Assembly: GCA_014898415.1 (NCBI GenBank)
Contig: RCTD01000040.1
Span: 124,001-188,000, forward strand
Source of the DNA: Stromatinia cepivora
Taxonomy: Eukaryota > Ascomycota > Leotiomycetes > Helotiales > Sclerotiniaceae
Reading direction: 5' to 3'
Length of the DNA stretch: 64,000 bases
The notes beneath the pieces were generated by a model. The model was not told the DNA's origin and did not search any database. It saw only the letters and a list, made by a program, of their open reading frames with translations. Both the position numbers and the translations under genes were made by a program. Position 1 is the stretch's first letter. Every line of letters starts with the position of its first letter. This document shows, in pieces, positions 12,901 to 24,374 of this stretch.

Positions 12901-14392
12901 GTAATCTGATTTCGATGAAATGGGTATTTATAATTAAGACCAAAAATAACAAAATAGAACAATTCAAAATAAAATTAATGGTTCAAAGGTTCAATCAAAT
13001 ATTAGGAAAAAATTATAACGAAATGTTTGCATTAATAATAAGATTAGATATACTCAGATTATTCCTAATTATTATTATAAAGGAAAATTTGGAATACTTA
13101 TATTTCGATATCAAAAATATCTTTATTGAATTGTATTTAAAGAAAGAAATCTATTTCGAACCACCCCAAAATATCAAAATCGAAAAGGGATATATATTAC
13201 AAACTCTACGAAGTCTATATAATTTAAAGCAAACTAAAAGAGATTGGAATTTATTATTAAAGAAAAAGTTTTTAAATATAAACTTTATATAAAGTTTGGC
13301 AGATCCATATTTATATATATTTAAAGATCATAATATAATATTATTAATATATATCGATAATATCATTATTATATTATATATATCATTATAAATCATTTGG
13401 TTCGATGAAAAGCTATTGATTCGTTTTAATATTAAGAATTTAAAGGAGATTAATAAGATTCTAGATATTAAAATTATTCGTAATAGAAAAGTGTATATAT
13501 TAATTATAAATCAAAAAGAATATCTCAATACTATACTAATCAAATACAATATTATATATAAACAATATCAAATCAAGAAACTATTAATAATGGATTATAC
13601 CCATTTCCGGCTAATAATCGATAATAATGAACTAATAAATATAAACGAATATCAATAACAAATAGAAAATATGATTTATTCAATAATATATATTCGATCA
13701 AATATAATATTCTCAATTGAAAGACTTTCATAATTTATAGTAAAACCAATAAAACATTATATTATAACTTTAAAGAATCTGATATAATATTTACGATCAA
13801 CAATCAAATAGAAGTTATAATTCAGATCAAAAGGAATATAATCTAATATCTATAAAGAATATAATATACTTAACAATACAATAAAGGTATATATAAATAT
13901 AAATTAAATTAATAACAAATATAACCAGAAAAATATTTCAAAGGGAATTGTAATATTCTATAAAGGTTTTATATTATGAATCAATAAAAAACAAATATTT
14001 ATAATTACCTTTAATATAGAATCAGAATATATTACGATAGTAATATTCATTAAACAAAGGAAATAGATTATATAAATACTCAAAGATTTATTTAAATCAA
14101 GTTATATTGGAAAGAACAGAGATATAATTCAAATATTTAATAATAATTAGGATATTTTAACTTTAATTAAGAATTTATATTTATATAAACGATCTAAATA
14201 TATAAATATCAATTATCATTTCATTAAGGATTTAACAGAAAAGGAGAAAATCGTTATTAATTATATCAATATATACAATATAATTATCAACGAAATAACG
14301 AAGCTTTATATAAGGATTGTTTTCGAAAGATTCAAGAAAATATTAGGATTAGTAACTTAGGAAGATCAAATAGAATATCCTCAATAAAAAAG
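9917..14392 (+). pseudogene. Copia-2a gag-pol remainder, RIP-inactivated
   Basis: Resumes the gag frame broken at 1651. The integrase region (about 11200-12060) reads W-G-S-K-Y-Y-I-Y-I-N-P-K, the G-x-K-x-Y-x-H-x-x motif that follows the Copia catalytic core. The reverse transcriptase starts at 12915 and its active-site box near 13350 reads Y-I-D-N. RNase H sequence lies about 13700-14360. Numerous TAA/TAG stops. Orientation and order match Copia-2b on the opposite strand. Confidence 0.75.
12915..13292 (+). pseudogene. Copia-2a reverse transcriptase fragment
   Basis: 125 open codons beginning M-K-W-V-F-I-I-K-T-K (consensus KWVFKIKTN), then E-P-P-Q, L-R-S-L-Y-N-L-K-Q and D-W-N. All are landmark blocks of the Copia-type RVT_2 reverse transcriptase. 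The expected Y-G-L-K-Q is Y-N-L-K-Q here, a G-to-A change. The frame stops before the Y-V-D-D box. Confidence 0.85.
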
Positions 14393-14558
14393 TATTGGAA
14401 ATAAGGCCATCATAAAATTAAAATTGAGATCACATAATCACAATAATACATAAACCATATTTGAGGATAACCTTAATTCTATTCTTACTAGGATTATAGA
14501 TTCTTAATTCAACCTACATAGTCAACAATACTACTACTTCCTGCACCAAAAGTTAACA
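14393..14558 (+). repeat. Copia-2a 3' LTR
   Basis: 166 bp, ends AAAAGTTAACA, followed directly by the TTTTC target duplication. Confidence 0.9.
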
Positions 14559-14972
14559 TTTTCTTATAATTGTACGAATTTGTTTTTCGCTTTTACTATA
14601 ATTCTATATCGGCATTATACAGATTGCTCTCCATTTTGACCTATAATATTGTAAATTATAAACTATATTATCATATTTCAATTCTGCTTCGATAATATTA
14701 TATAAAAACTCTGATTTTTATTTTGTTTTATCTCTACTAACTATACTAATCCTTTTTTGATTTGCTTTACTTTCTAATCACTATTATATAATCGGATTTT
14801 ATAATCTATTAACTTTTGATACAGGAAATAATAATATTATTAATTATATAGATTGAATTAAAGATCTATTATTCTAATAGAAATAGAATTGAGGTTATTC
14901 CCAAATATGGTCTGTACACCATTGTGATCACGTGACCTTAATTCCAATCCTATGATGGCCTCATTTCCAACA
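14559..14972 (-). mobile_element. Copia-2c, right part: leader and 5' LTR
   Basis: Reverse complement of 816-1229: leader (14559-14806) and LTR (14807-14972). It completes the element whose other part is 1-815. Outer flank CATTA at 14973-14977 is the expected TSD; its partner is beyond the window. The flank itself is Copia-1b sequence matching 6893-6910 of Copia-1a, so Copia-2c inserted into Copia-1b. Confidence 0.88.
14807..14972 (-). repeat. Copia-2c 5' LTR
   Basis: 166 bp inverted copy ending ...CTCATTTCCAACA. Least RIP-changed in its last 90 bases. Confidence 0.88.
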
Positions 14973-15867
14973 CATTAGATAATTTGAAGGATTTGGTTTT
15001 CAAAGGATTTATATTATATAAATAAATAATAATTTATATTTTTTTCATTTATAATTTGTTCAATAAACCTATTGTAATCTATATTTTTATTTGTTTTGTA
15101 ATTATTTTTTGTTCTATATATTCTGATCCTTTATTGGATTTATATATGTAAAACAGAGATAACTCGAATTCGATATCTTTTTGTTTGATCCATTTCTCAA
15201 ATAATATTACTCTTATGATTTTAATGATAGATATATTATTATTTTGTTTGATTATTATAATTATTAGATTATATTTATAATAAATCTAGATTACAAAGTT
15301 TTGAATGATTGTAAATACTTCATTATATGTTTTGTAATAGATTAGATACAAAAAGATTTTATTATAATATATTTCTTTGATTAATAAGAGTTATAATATA
15401 TTATTATACTTTTTATCGAAATCAAAAAGATCTTATTAGATTTTGTAAAAAGATCGAAATAATTGATGATTACTTGGAGTGTAAAAAACGATCCGCCCCA
15501 CACAAACACAAATATAACCGATGCAATTGGAACAAATGATATCTTTTATTTTGATATTTTGTATTACAAATATTAAATATTTAAAAGTTTTTTTATTCAA
15601 ATGCTTAAAGTATTTATATTATATTTCATTTGTATCTTCTTTTGGAAAAAATGGATTACAAGAATGATAAAATGTTTTGTTTATTTTTCTATTTATTATT
15701 AAGTATATTATAAAAGGGTTACTTATAAAAATAAATAAAAGAATATTCGAATAAATAAAAAGTAATTTATATTTTAAGAATATAAGATTTTCAGTATAAA
15801 TACATTGAACAATTACTATATTATTTGTATGATCTTCTTTACAAAAAGTATAATTATATTCTAAAAA

Positions 15868-16149
15868 TTATAGACCAGTTTTCTTCAATCGAACCTTCGA
15901 GACAATATTGATATAAAAACTAGGGATAAATATTATATTATTCAAGATCAAATCATTATTAAAGTAATATTCTTTCTTGATAATCCCTTTGATAATACGA
16001 ACTCTATATTCTAGAATTTGGAAGCTAGAAGTATTTATTTCTATAAGATCATTAAAATCGAATAATTGATATCGATAATTATTTAACAGAGATATATCAT
16101 TTATGATATATATAATATTACAATTATCGAGCAAAATATTATTAAACAA
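15868..16149 (-). pseudogene. Copia-1b protease-region fragment
   Basis: 93 open codons equivalent to 7790-8056 of Copia-1a and 60829-61095 of Copia-1c. Shared landmarks are I-S-L-L-N, S-S-F-Q-I-L-E and the terminal R-L-K-K. Changes between the three are mostly G-to-A/C-to-T. Confidence 0.7.
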
Positions 16150-17496
16150 ATAATGTATTTTTATTACTATAGAATATACCCCTGATTAATTATATCGAAT
16201 ATTCAAAATAACAGTATTGATTGAAAATCCTGAAAAATCAATAGAACTTTTCATCCATTTCCTTTTGATTCAATCAAAATGAAATTACTTTCATAAATGC
16301 AATCTTGCTCGATTCTTAATTATTTATAATTCATTTTCATTGAATATTCTTTTGAACAATGAATTGATTCTTCCAATGAATATTAATTTTATAGTTTTGC
16401 AATTGTAAGTAGTATAATTATAATCAATTCCGTTGTTTTATTTAAATTCGATTCTGCAAAAATATTTCTAGATCTTCTTGATTCCTTGATTGCTTTCAGA
16501 ATTGATATTCTTCTTATTTTTCTTAAACTTTTTATTATTTTAAAAAAAAAAAAATATAGAATATACTCCTCCTTTAGTTTTAAAGAAATAGAATTTTAAA
16601 AGATTAATTCTTTAAAAATGTTTTCGAATTATTTGAATAAAAGATTAGGTAATCTGAATTGATTATTTATCTCGATTTATATAATTATAATATTTGCTCA
16701 AATTGGGAGTATTCTAATACCAATAGTTTATAGAAAAGTATTAATAACAATTTCATCCTATACCTTAATAATTTTATATATAAAAGCTTTAGTATAAACT
16801 ATAATCCAATCCCTATACTATTTAATAAAATCAATCCTGTTGAACAAAGCTTATACTAAAACAGATTGATATTCTTATAGTATTACAAACTTAACAATAG
16901 TTATTATAAATATAAGTTTCCTTTTGAATATATTGATAATCGTTTTGAATAAAAGAATTATAATATCCTGATTAAAAATAAATAGCTTTATAAAATATAC
17001 TTAATCAATTAACGATTCGATCTATTTATAAATATCACAAAAGGTTTTATAATTCTATATATATTCTTATTATCGATATCGATACTTCAATTAAAGAAAA
17101 ATAAATTCAAAGGATATTTTTTAAAAGATAATTGGGAATAGAACAATAGATTTATTAAAAATGAATCCCGATATATTATCATCAGAATCTTTCATCTTTG
17201 TATCTTCATTTGTATTTTCCCTAGATTGAATTACTATAAGATATTCTGAAAATTCCTTTTGATATTGAATTTGTTTCTTTTGATCATATTTAATTTAAAG
17301 ATTGATAATAGAAAATAAAATAAATGATTTGATTGAAAATCAATCGATTTGAATATGAATAGGTTTATTTGTTAAATCGAAGTTTGGAATAAATATAATT
17401 GATATGGAAACAAATAGATTGTTCTTTGAATTAATTGAATCCTAGATTTCTTGAATTTGATATTTATTTTTCAAATATAAATATTATTTTGGTTAT

Positions 17497-17645
17497 TGTG
17501 ACGAACCCAACGAGCGTTTAGAGATCAACCTTAGAATTAAAAGCTACAAAACTAAAAAGAGTATACGTAAAGCTATATATATGATCGGCTCGAAGCTTAA
17601 TACCGTACTAGCCCGATCGAACACGATCATATATATTTCGTAACA
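17497..17645 (-). repeat. TRG-1a 3' LTR
   Basis: 149 bp, matching 19023-19171 and the inverse of 43129-43278 and 44671-44820. Confidence 0.9.
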
Positions 17646-19022
17646 CTACCCCCCCCTTCTGAAAAGTTCATCCCGAATTTACTTTAAATGAATAATTTAA
17701 ATACAAAAATAATCATTAATCTTCTTTTAATAAAAATATTTGATATATAAATTATATTACAGCCAACAAATACATATCCACTATACCATATACCTCCTCC
17801 AAACGATCTTCAAAATATCAACCATTAATCATCTCTCTTAAATCCTTATCATCATTAATCTCGAATTCAATAATCAATATAATAACCAAAACAGACTTTT
17901 ATCGATCTTAAATTTCTTAATGTAAATCTAATAAACAGATTCGTATTCAATAGAAAATACTTTTATATTATATATATTTATTTTACTTATACAAAAGAGT
18001 TCTTTCAGAAAAAGAAAACTCGGGTACTTATATACGGGGTAGAATCAAAATACAATCAGATTTATCCGATTGAATATCAAAAAGGCTAAAAGTATTAATA
18101 ATATTAAAATTGTTAATGTTTATTAGATCATAATTTCAAAAATAAAATGGATTCTGCAATATATGTAGGACTCTAAACTCACTAGAATAAAATAATACAA
18201 AAAATCCATTCATTGTGCGAGCAGTTAATTATTATATAACTTGAACAAAATCGGGATAGAAGTAAAAAAAAGAAAACTATTGAGAAAAACGATTTCTAAA
18301 AATAACATTAAATCTATTACAAAAGATTGAAATTTTATTCGAATTGAATTAATTCTGATCTTTGGTTTTATAAAAAATCCTTTCGAATTTTGCAATATAA
18401 ATATATAAAGAATCGATTCCTTATTTGAAAATGAATAACTTGTTTTCGACTTTTTGAACTTTATTTAGATTATTATAAACATATATAAGTTGATTTAGAA
18501 TTATTATATAATCTAAAGGAATATTTTGATTAAAAGAAGAAAATTGAGGTAGTATTATAATTTGTATATAAGATTCGAAATTGAAATAAACATAATAAAA
18601 TTGAATTATAAAATCATTGATCGCAACACCATCTATTTATAGTTTCGTTCGAATCAAGGGAAGCCAGGTATCGAACTTTTGAAAACTACTACTGAACTTT
18701 TCAGGATTAAAAAGAAAGGGTTTCGAACAAAAAAAAATATAAATAACAAAAATGTATTCGAAAATCAGGAAACGTAAGAACAAGATTTTATCCTACTAAC
18801 GAATCACTTCATCACGAAGTTTTGTAATTGTAAAGTTTATCGAATCGTAATCCATAACTTAGAAATTAAGGGTAAGAAAAAAAACAACATCTTCGAATAA
18901 TATTAAAAAGATTTATATATAAGCAAAAAAACAAAAATGATATATCTAAACAAAAACAAACAGAATATATATAAATATATATAAATATTATTCTATTTCT
19001 TATCTGAAAGAACTTTTAATAA

Positions 19023-19171
19023 TATAACAAATCCAACGAGTGTTTAGAGATCAACCTTAGAATTAAAAGCTACAGAGCTAAAGAGAGTATGCGTGAAGCT
19101 ATATATATGATCGGCTCGAAGCTTAGTACCGTACTAGCCCGATCGGACGCGATCACGTGTATTTCGTAACA
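19023..19171 (-). repeat. TRG-1a 5' LTR
   Basis: 149 bp; ends CGTAACA next to TSD GTTAT. Confidence 0.9.
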
Positions 19172-19359
19172 GTTATTGAATACAAATTATAAAAAGAAGA
19201 TCGTTTTAATCTTTTGCTATATTAAATAAAGATAATTAAATTAATATAAATATTAAATTATAAATAAAATAAAAATGATATTTTAAAAATAATCCTTTGA
19301 GTATTTAATAATCATTGAATAAAAAGTTGTATAGATTTAAGGGCTACCAGGTTTATAAT

Positions 19360-19668
19360 TATTATAAAATAGTATAATTATAGAGTACTTTCAAAGACCG
19401 GGGAATAGATGGTATATATAATTGATAAAATAAAAGAATTGAATGATTTACCCTTGATTATATAAATCAAGAATTATATATATAAAACAAATGAATAATT
19501 ATTTAATCAATATATATCTTAATTAAATTAGATCTTTGTTTATTAGTATATCAGGATCACCTTATCAATCTACCGATTGATAAGGGCTAGAAGATCCTTC
19601 ATTCCGATTGGAAAGCATACACTTTGATCCTTCGTAGGATACAGGGGATCACAGGGCTTTCCGTGACA
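19360..19668 (-). repeat. Copia-1b 5' LTR at the isochore border
   Basis: 309 bp. Its last 94 bases (19575-19668) are identical to 62846-62939 although the inner parts of both LTRs are strongly mutated. Non-repetitive DNA begins at 19669. Confidence 0.9.
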
Positions 19669-21379
19669 CTAATCTATTCCGGAATCAATGTAGCTCATTT
19701 CGGAATCCTTATATTTGCTAGCTACAGGCACGTGATCAACATAACGAATCCTTCAATCCGCTCTTCAATGTCATATAATATTCTTCATAAATATATTAGT
19801 TTTGAAGAACATTTATGAGTTCATTTTGAACCATTTATTCTTCCAGTAAGATCATTATGTTCTTCATTTTTATGAAAAACTATGAAAAGTATACATAGGA
19901 AGTATTTCTAGCTCCCTTAGGGATGTAAGCAACCCATTGTGTGAGAACAAAGCAGACACTGTAGTCAAGCTCATTTAAAATATTGATAACAAGACGCAAA
20001 GGTTCTCAAACAATCGATTTGTCGCACATAATAAAACAAATGAGGATGGGGAATGCATAACTAAAGTATATAAATCGTAATGCTATTGGCTGCCGAGCGG
20101 GTATTCATCCGAATACAACTAATCTTTGCCCAGATTACATCATCCATCATCTTCGAGCATATGGGTAGGAAAAGGCGTAAGATGATAGCCGTGGCTCCAT
20201 TACAAGGATATTTCTTTCACATTGCATTTCCTTTGAAGCATTTCCCTTCTTCTTTTTTCGTCCCTAGAAGAGCGGTTGGGCTCATGGAAAAAGATACAAA
20301 CTGACAATCCCAAGAGATCTACCGGGAGCGTTTGAAATCGATTTTGTCGAATAAAGTTCTAGATAGAATACTGATTATGACTATTTTCTATGACTGTGGA
20401 ACGCCAAACCCCCATTGATATCCATATTCAACTTAAACCATTTATAGTAGCATCTATGAATAAATTCTTATAATTTCAATTAAAATTAGAGGTTTAGACC
20501 CTGAAAGTCCTATAACTTTAATGATTTAAACCCTGTAATTATAGTGATTCAGGGCCTGTAGGGTAACCTATAAGAATATCGGAATATCGGAATATCGGAC
20601 GTTACTTGATTGGTAAGGGCCGTGGGGTTCCATATATCAGACGGGCTGGCTCCCTTATCTCTTATCTCCTGTGGAGGAGGGTGGGTTACGGAAGCTGGAA
20701 TAAGTGTCCGGCCGGTACCAGGATTAGAATTACGGAGTAGACGCGTAGACACGTAAACGCGTAGACACGAAAACGCGTTGGACACGTAGACATCACCTTC
20801 TTGCATCTGTGATTCGTTAGACACGTAGACACGTAGACGCGTTGGACACGTAGACATCACCTTCTTGCATCTGTGATTCGTCTTCACCAAAAATCGTACG
20901 ATATCAAACCTTCAATCCTGGCACCCAACATTTCCCCCCAATCAACCACGAATCTAAACGTATGCGAAGAAGAGGGGAAGTACAGTTGTAACCTAATACA
21001 TGCGATATATAGTCATCACCTTCCTTTTGTAGATAATAATACATGTGATATATCCGAAAGCGATCAAGATCATTTCGGCAACTCACTTCCCGGAGGTTGA
21101 GGAAGTGGGGCGAGTGGGGCGAGTGGGGGCCTTTGATTATCCCGCTGACCCGCTGACCCCCCATCCCAGTTGTTCTGCTCAGCTCTTCCTCCCATCCTTC
21201 TTCTTATATAAATCAAGACTTTTCCTACTTTCTCTCTCCATTCTTTCATTCAAAATCACATCTTATTATACTTACTTTCATGATTATTATCTTCCATCAT
21301 TATTTTAATTCTTCTTTGCTCATAGCCAGCGGCTTAACAATTTTGCATTCGTTGTCAGCTTTCAATACCCGCCAAAAGA
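19669..21379. other. Intergenic, left edge of gene island
   Basis: Normal-GC, no convincing gene. Short ORFs such as 20080-20304 have no recognisable features. Contains a (GGAATATC)n run near 20580 and the tandem repeat described at 20735-20880. Confidence 0.5.
20735..20880. repeat. CGTAGACA-rich tandem repeat
   Basis: Short units around GTAGACACG/ACGCGTAGAC, plus two copies of a 64-bp unit (GCGTTGGACACG at 20775 and 20839). A minus-strand ORF across it is low-complexity and not taken as a gene. Confidence 0.75.
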
Positions 21380-22404
21380 ATGGCACTACCTTCGAGTAAC
21401 CTCCAAAGTCACGTAAGTCTATCATTCAATTTACCTGGCTGTGCTCAGAAAAATTTTAAAGCCTTGGGGTTCCAGCTAACACGTATACTCACAGTATACA
21501 GGTCCTAAGGACCCATTCGATCCTAACGTCTTACCCGTAAGATCTGTTCCCCACACACTGTCTTGATTCCTTCCCGTCTGCCAGCCTGTCTCAAGCATAT
21601 TTGGTTTCAAGTGAGGTGGTATCACAGTCACCGATCGACTTCGCACTCTTCACCTGGGACATAAGCAAGACTTCTATTTGGTCATGGGGACCTCAAACCT
21701 GCCTACTATGTGTTAGGGGAAGCTTCTCCTGGGAAGAATTGTGTGTTTTCAGCTACCTTATCGTGTGCAAAAATGTATCTGGTGTGGAGACCAGATCTGT
21801 AATGGGTCTGGTGGTAGCAGACTTCCCGATCTGTGTGGCCTTCGGGTCGTCGGGAGGAAAGGCACTATTGGGATCCACGACTTCCCTTCGCACTGACCGT
21901 AGAGCGAGCGGCGGATTAGTTTCCAGGACGTTTTTGCGAGATGCTGGGCGGGAACATTTTTTTTTCAGTGTGAGATCTTACTCGGCGAGGCACACTGCTG
22001 ACTTGAGGGTTCAGGAAGGCCGGTGGTTACCTCGGAGAGAAATTCACCAGTGGAGAGCTGGTGTACATCCGGATCAGCGTTTGGCTCGGCAGCAACTATT
22101 GTAAGTCACCACATTGTTGTTTCTCTCCGTCAATACTCATACCAATGACATTGTACACAGGGAGAACGCTGAAGGTCCAGGCCATTCAAATGAAGATTTA
22201 TCGTACGAACAAATTAAGATCATGAAGATGCAGCACGATTTCCACAACAGGGAGGTTTCGTTAAGGTACGATAGGAAAGACGAAAGCGCTCGCCTCCATC
22301 TTTCTATTCAGACCAAGCTCATTAACCTCAAATCCAAACTTACCCTCCTCCGTGGGCGATTTGTACGTTCTCCTCCGCGACGCCTGCATATATCACGAGA
22401 CTGA
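21380..22404 (+). CDS. Candidate multi-exon gene E, unknown function, model uncertain
   Basis: Proposed exons: 21380-21412 (M-A-L-P-S-S...), 21495-21536 (encodes Y-T-G-P-K-D-P-F-D-P-N), 21628-22100 and 22161-22404. Introns 1 (82 bp, GTAAGT...GCTAAC...ACAG) and 4 (60 bp, GTAAGT...ACAG) have clear fungal splice signals and preserve frame. The middle is less certain. The simple frame is open for 157 codons, but another frame reads C-I-W-C-G-D-Q-I-C (about 21770), and a third reads K-F-T-S-G-E-L-V-Y-I-R-I-S-V-W (about 22045), both more protein-like. Extra introns or decay are therefore possible. The last exon is helical and charged (Q-I-K-I-M-K-M-Q-H-D-F...), perhaps coiled coil. Not recognised. 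It may be a pseudogene. Confidence 0.4.
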
Positions 22405-22927
22405 CATGGACGATCTAGGTCTTAAAATTGTGTATCTTTGCTACTTACTTTTGTTACATAATGTCACTGTGTTACTCAGATCATTACCACACGGCGTTGG
22501 GCTTTATGATGTTCGTTTCTCTCTATGTATGCTGGATCGAATATAAGCACCATCTGACTCCGCATGCATCTATATGATCAACATGTATGGTAACGGCAAA
22601 GTGGCGGTATGTTTGCAGATGAAATTGTAAAATGTGATTTCTTTGGCAGACTCAAGAGAAGTAAGTATCTTGCAGCATTTGGCTTCAAGTCCTTGCACTT
22701 CCACAGACCAGACCAATCGTACAGTGGAATCAAGCATCAGATTATACCAGTAGAAGGTAGCTGCAGGTTGCCTTCAACCTTGTAACCTGTCGACATAACC
22801 ACCCGATAGACTCAAACAGCACAGAATAACAAAATAGAATTAAGCTCAAGGAAACCGGTCTTCCATCCGTAAAGCATCTCTATCTTCTACTTCCAGTCCT
22901 TTCAGAAAAATCTCTATTGTCGCCCCA
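22405..22927. other. Intergenic; 3' flank shared with gene A
   Basis: 22695-22800 resembles 25370-25460 (GGAATCAAGCAT...TTAT.CCAGTAGAAG...CAACCTTGT). Thus the downstream flanks of D and A are copies of one sequence, showing tandem duplication of a whole gene unit. No gene seen. Confidence 0.6.
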
Positions 22928-24374
22928 CTACACTTTTCCACTCTTGATTTTTCTCGCAACAGGACCTGCGTACATGTTGGTGATATCTTTATGCCTTTCT
23001 TTCGCCGTCTCCATACCCAGATGGCAAGGGGACATTGCCCTCAAATCGCCCATGAAACCAATTTCCTGCTTTCTCACCATCTGAATTTCTGAGTTGTGTC
23101 CTGTGCGTATATCCCATGTGAACATGTGTTAATTACCCGACAAAGTTTTCCCTGACAGACGAACAGCTCCACTTTCATGTCCCATCTCCGAGTTTTTGTT
23201 TTTACATTGGCCATTCACGAAGAAATCTTTTGGATCATTTTCTTCCCTCATTTCCGCTTTGCATTATTGAAAGTCCCAGTCCGTGTAAAATCCTCGATGT
23301 TCGTTACACGCCGAGTATGGTGTATCTCGAAGCCAACTCCTCGCAGCCCTCTCTAAGGCATGGCTGCTGGTCTTGAGTCTGTGCTAGTAAAACATTAGGT
23401 TTTGTTGTTTTGGACAAACTAGAAACCTGCTCGTGGTGAGTTGATGGAAGTTTCGATGTATCGGAGTTTGAAGTAAGGGGGGTAGAATAATATTCTCGAG
23501 ATGGCCCATTTTCTATGGACCTCTGTGACTCATGTGTTTTGGCGCGCTGCCCTTCTGAACCGTCTGTATCCCTCCTTCTGCTTCCCGAGCTTCTCTTTGC
23601 GCTATGATATTGAGCCCAGGGAATTAGATTGAAAGACGTCCCTGATGGCTTGACGTTGTAGGGGAAATCTGAGTGATCCTGACTTTGATCTATGACACCA
23701 ACTTTTTTGAGTGGAAGCTAAAGATCCGAAGTGAGACGATGGGTGTGTTGATATTATTGACCCTATTCCTTGCCGGTCTATACTATCCCAATTCTGTATA
23801 GAAGATTCTTTGGGATATGAAGGGTAAGTACCATAAGATGTTGTTGATGGTACTGAGGGCAATGATGGGTTATGATAAAGTAGGTCATTGTTATTCATGT
23901 GCGTAGGAGGAGACATTCCGGCAGATCGGTCCTGGTTGCTTGTTAAGTCTTGTTGTGTATATACAGACATTGGCAATGCTGTCCCTTGGAAGTCAACTTC
24001 ATCCCAGTTCTGCAAAAAAAGAATCATTTTGATGGAAAGGCGGAGCATATGGAGCATAAGGAGCCATTTGCGTCAGCCTGCGTGGTTGGAATTATGGTAA
24101 AGGTGATCTTCATTACTAGTATGCGCAGACAAATTTTCGGAAGCCGGGAGACTCATGGGTAATGGTGCAGTATTATTGTTTCCATGTGGTTGATAGAATG
24201 CACTATTGCCTGCGGGAAGTAGGTCCTGATTTTTATCACCTGCATTCGCGTTCGAGTTGTTTGGAGTTAGGATATCCTGTGGCATATTCTGGTTGTGGGC
24301 CGAAAGTGTTTTGACTTTGATTATTTATAGGAGTATGTTGCTGATTGCTATCGGAATAATAGCCTCCATACCAT
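22928..24374 (-). pseudogene. Pseudogene D, decayed paralogue of gene A
   Basis: Likely start 24374 (ATG followed by a frame break, then Y-G-G-Y-Y-S-D-S-N-Q-Q-H). A long Gln/Asn/Pro/Ser-rich region is spread over several frames: 24073-24285, about 24000-24060, 23602-24057. Then comes the C-terminal module near 23160-23350: A-C-N-E-H-R-x7-D-W-D-F, C-K-A-E-M-R, V-N-G-Q-C. It aligns with A (A-C-N-I-H-R...D-W-D-F-S-Y-C-E-A-E-M-R...N-G-Q-C). The Tyr before the Cys is a TAA stop in D. The tail E-R-H-K-D-I-T-N-M-Y-A-G-P (about 22960-23010) aligns with B's E-R-P-K-D-I-L-S-R-F-Y-G-T-P. At least three frameshifts and one nonsense change; not functional unless the assembly is wrong. Lies head-to-tail with A. 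Confidence 0.7.

Larger units (their letters stand above)
816..14558 (+). mobile_element. Copia-2a LTR retrotransposon, interrupted by Copia-1a
   Basis: A plus-strand Copia element with 166-bp LTRs at 816-981 and 14393-14558 (TGTTGG...GTTAACA type ends, RIP-changed). It is flanked by the 5-bp TSD TTTTC (811-815 and 14559-14563). It is inserted in the leader of the oppositely oriented Copia-2c, giving an inverted pair. The internal part runs 982-1651 and resumes at 9917 after an 8.26-kb Copia-1a insertion. Own length about 5.48 kb, matching Copia-2b (5.57 kb). Confidence 0.9.
17497..19171 (-). mobile_element. TRG-1a: 1.68-kb non-autonomous LTR element with gag only
   Basis: LTRs of 149 bp at 17497-17645 and 19023-19171 (TGTGACGAA...TCGTAACA in plus text) and TSD GTTAT (17492-17496 and 19172-19176). 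A C-run at 17646-17656 is the polypurine tract of the minus-strand element. The internal 1.38 kb holds only a decayed gag-like stretch (minus strand, about 18190-18720) and no pol. A second copy, TRG-1b, is at 43129-44820. The name is given here only for reference. Confidence 0.9.
14973..19668 (-). mobile_element. Copia-1b, 5' part
   Basis: Minus-strand Copia-1 copy colinear with 6895-9911 of Copia-1a, ending in its 5' LTR (19360-19668) exactly at the border with normal-GC DNA. It carries TRG-1a at 17497-19171. The 3' part lies left of the window because Copia-2c and its insertions separate it. It is the oldest visible layer of the left nest. Confidence 0.87.

Noticed and set aside
1..19668. 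Mitochondrial or other organellar DNA, suggested by the extreme AT content
   Set aside because: Nuclear LTR elements with target duplications and RIP-type changes explain the AT richness; no mitochondrial genes seen.
19624..19818. ORF at the left edge of the island
   Set aside because: Begins inside the Copia-1b LTR and runs into unique DNA; no coding features.
20549..20890. 113-codon minus-strand ORF
   Set aside because: Mostly the CGTAGACA tandem repeat; low complexity, no support as a gene.
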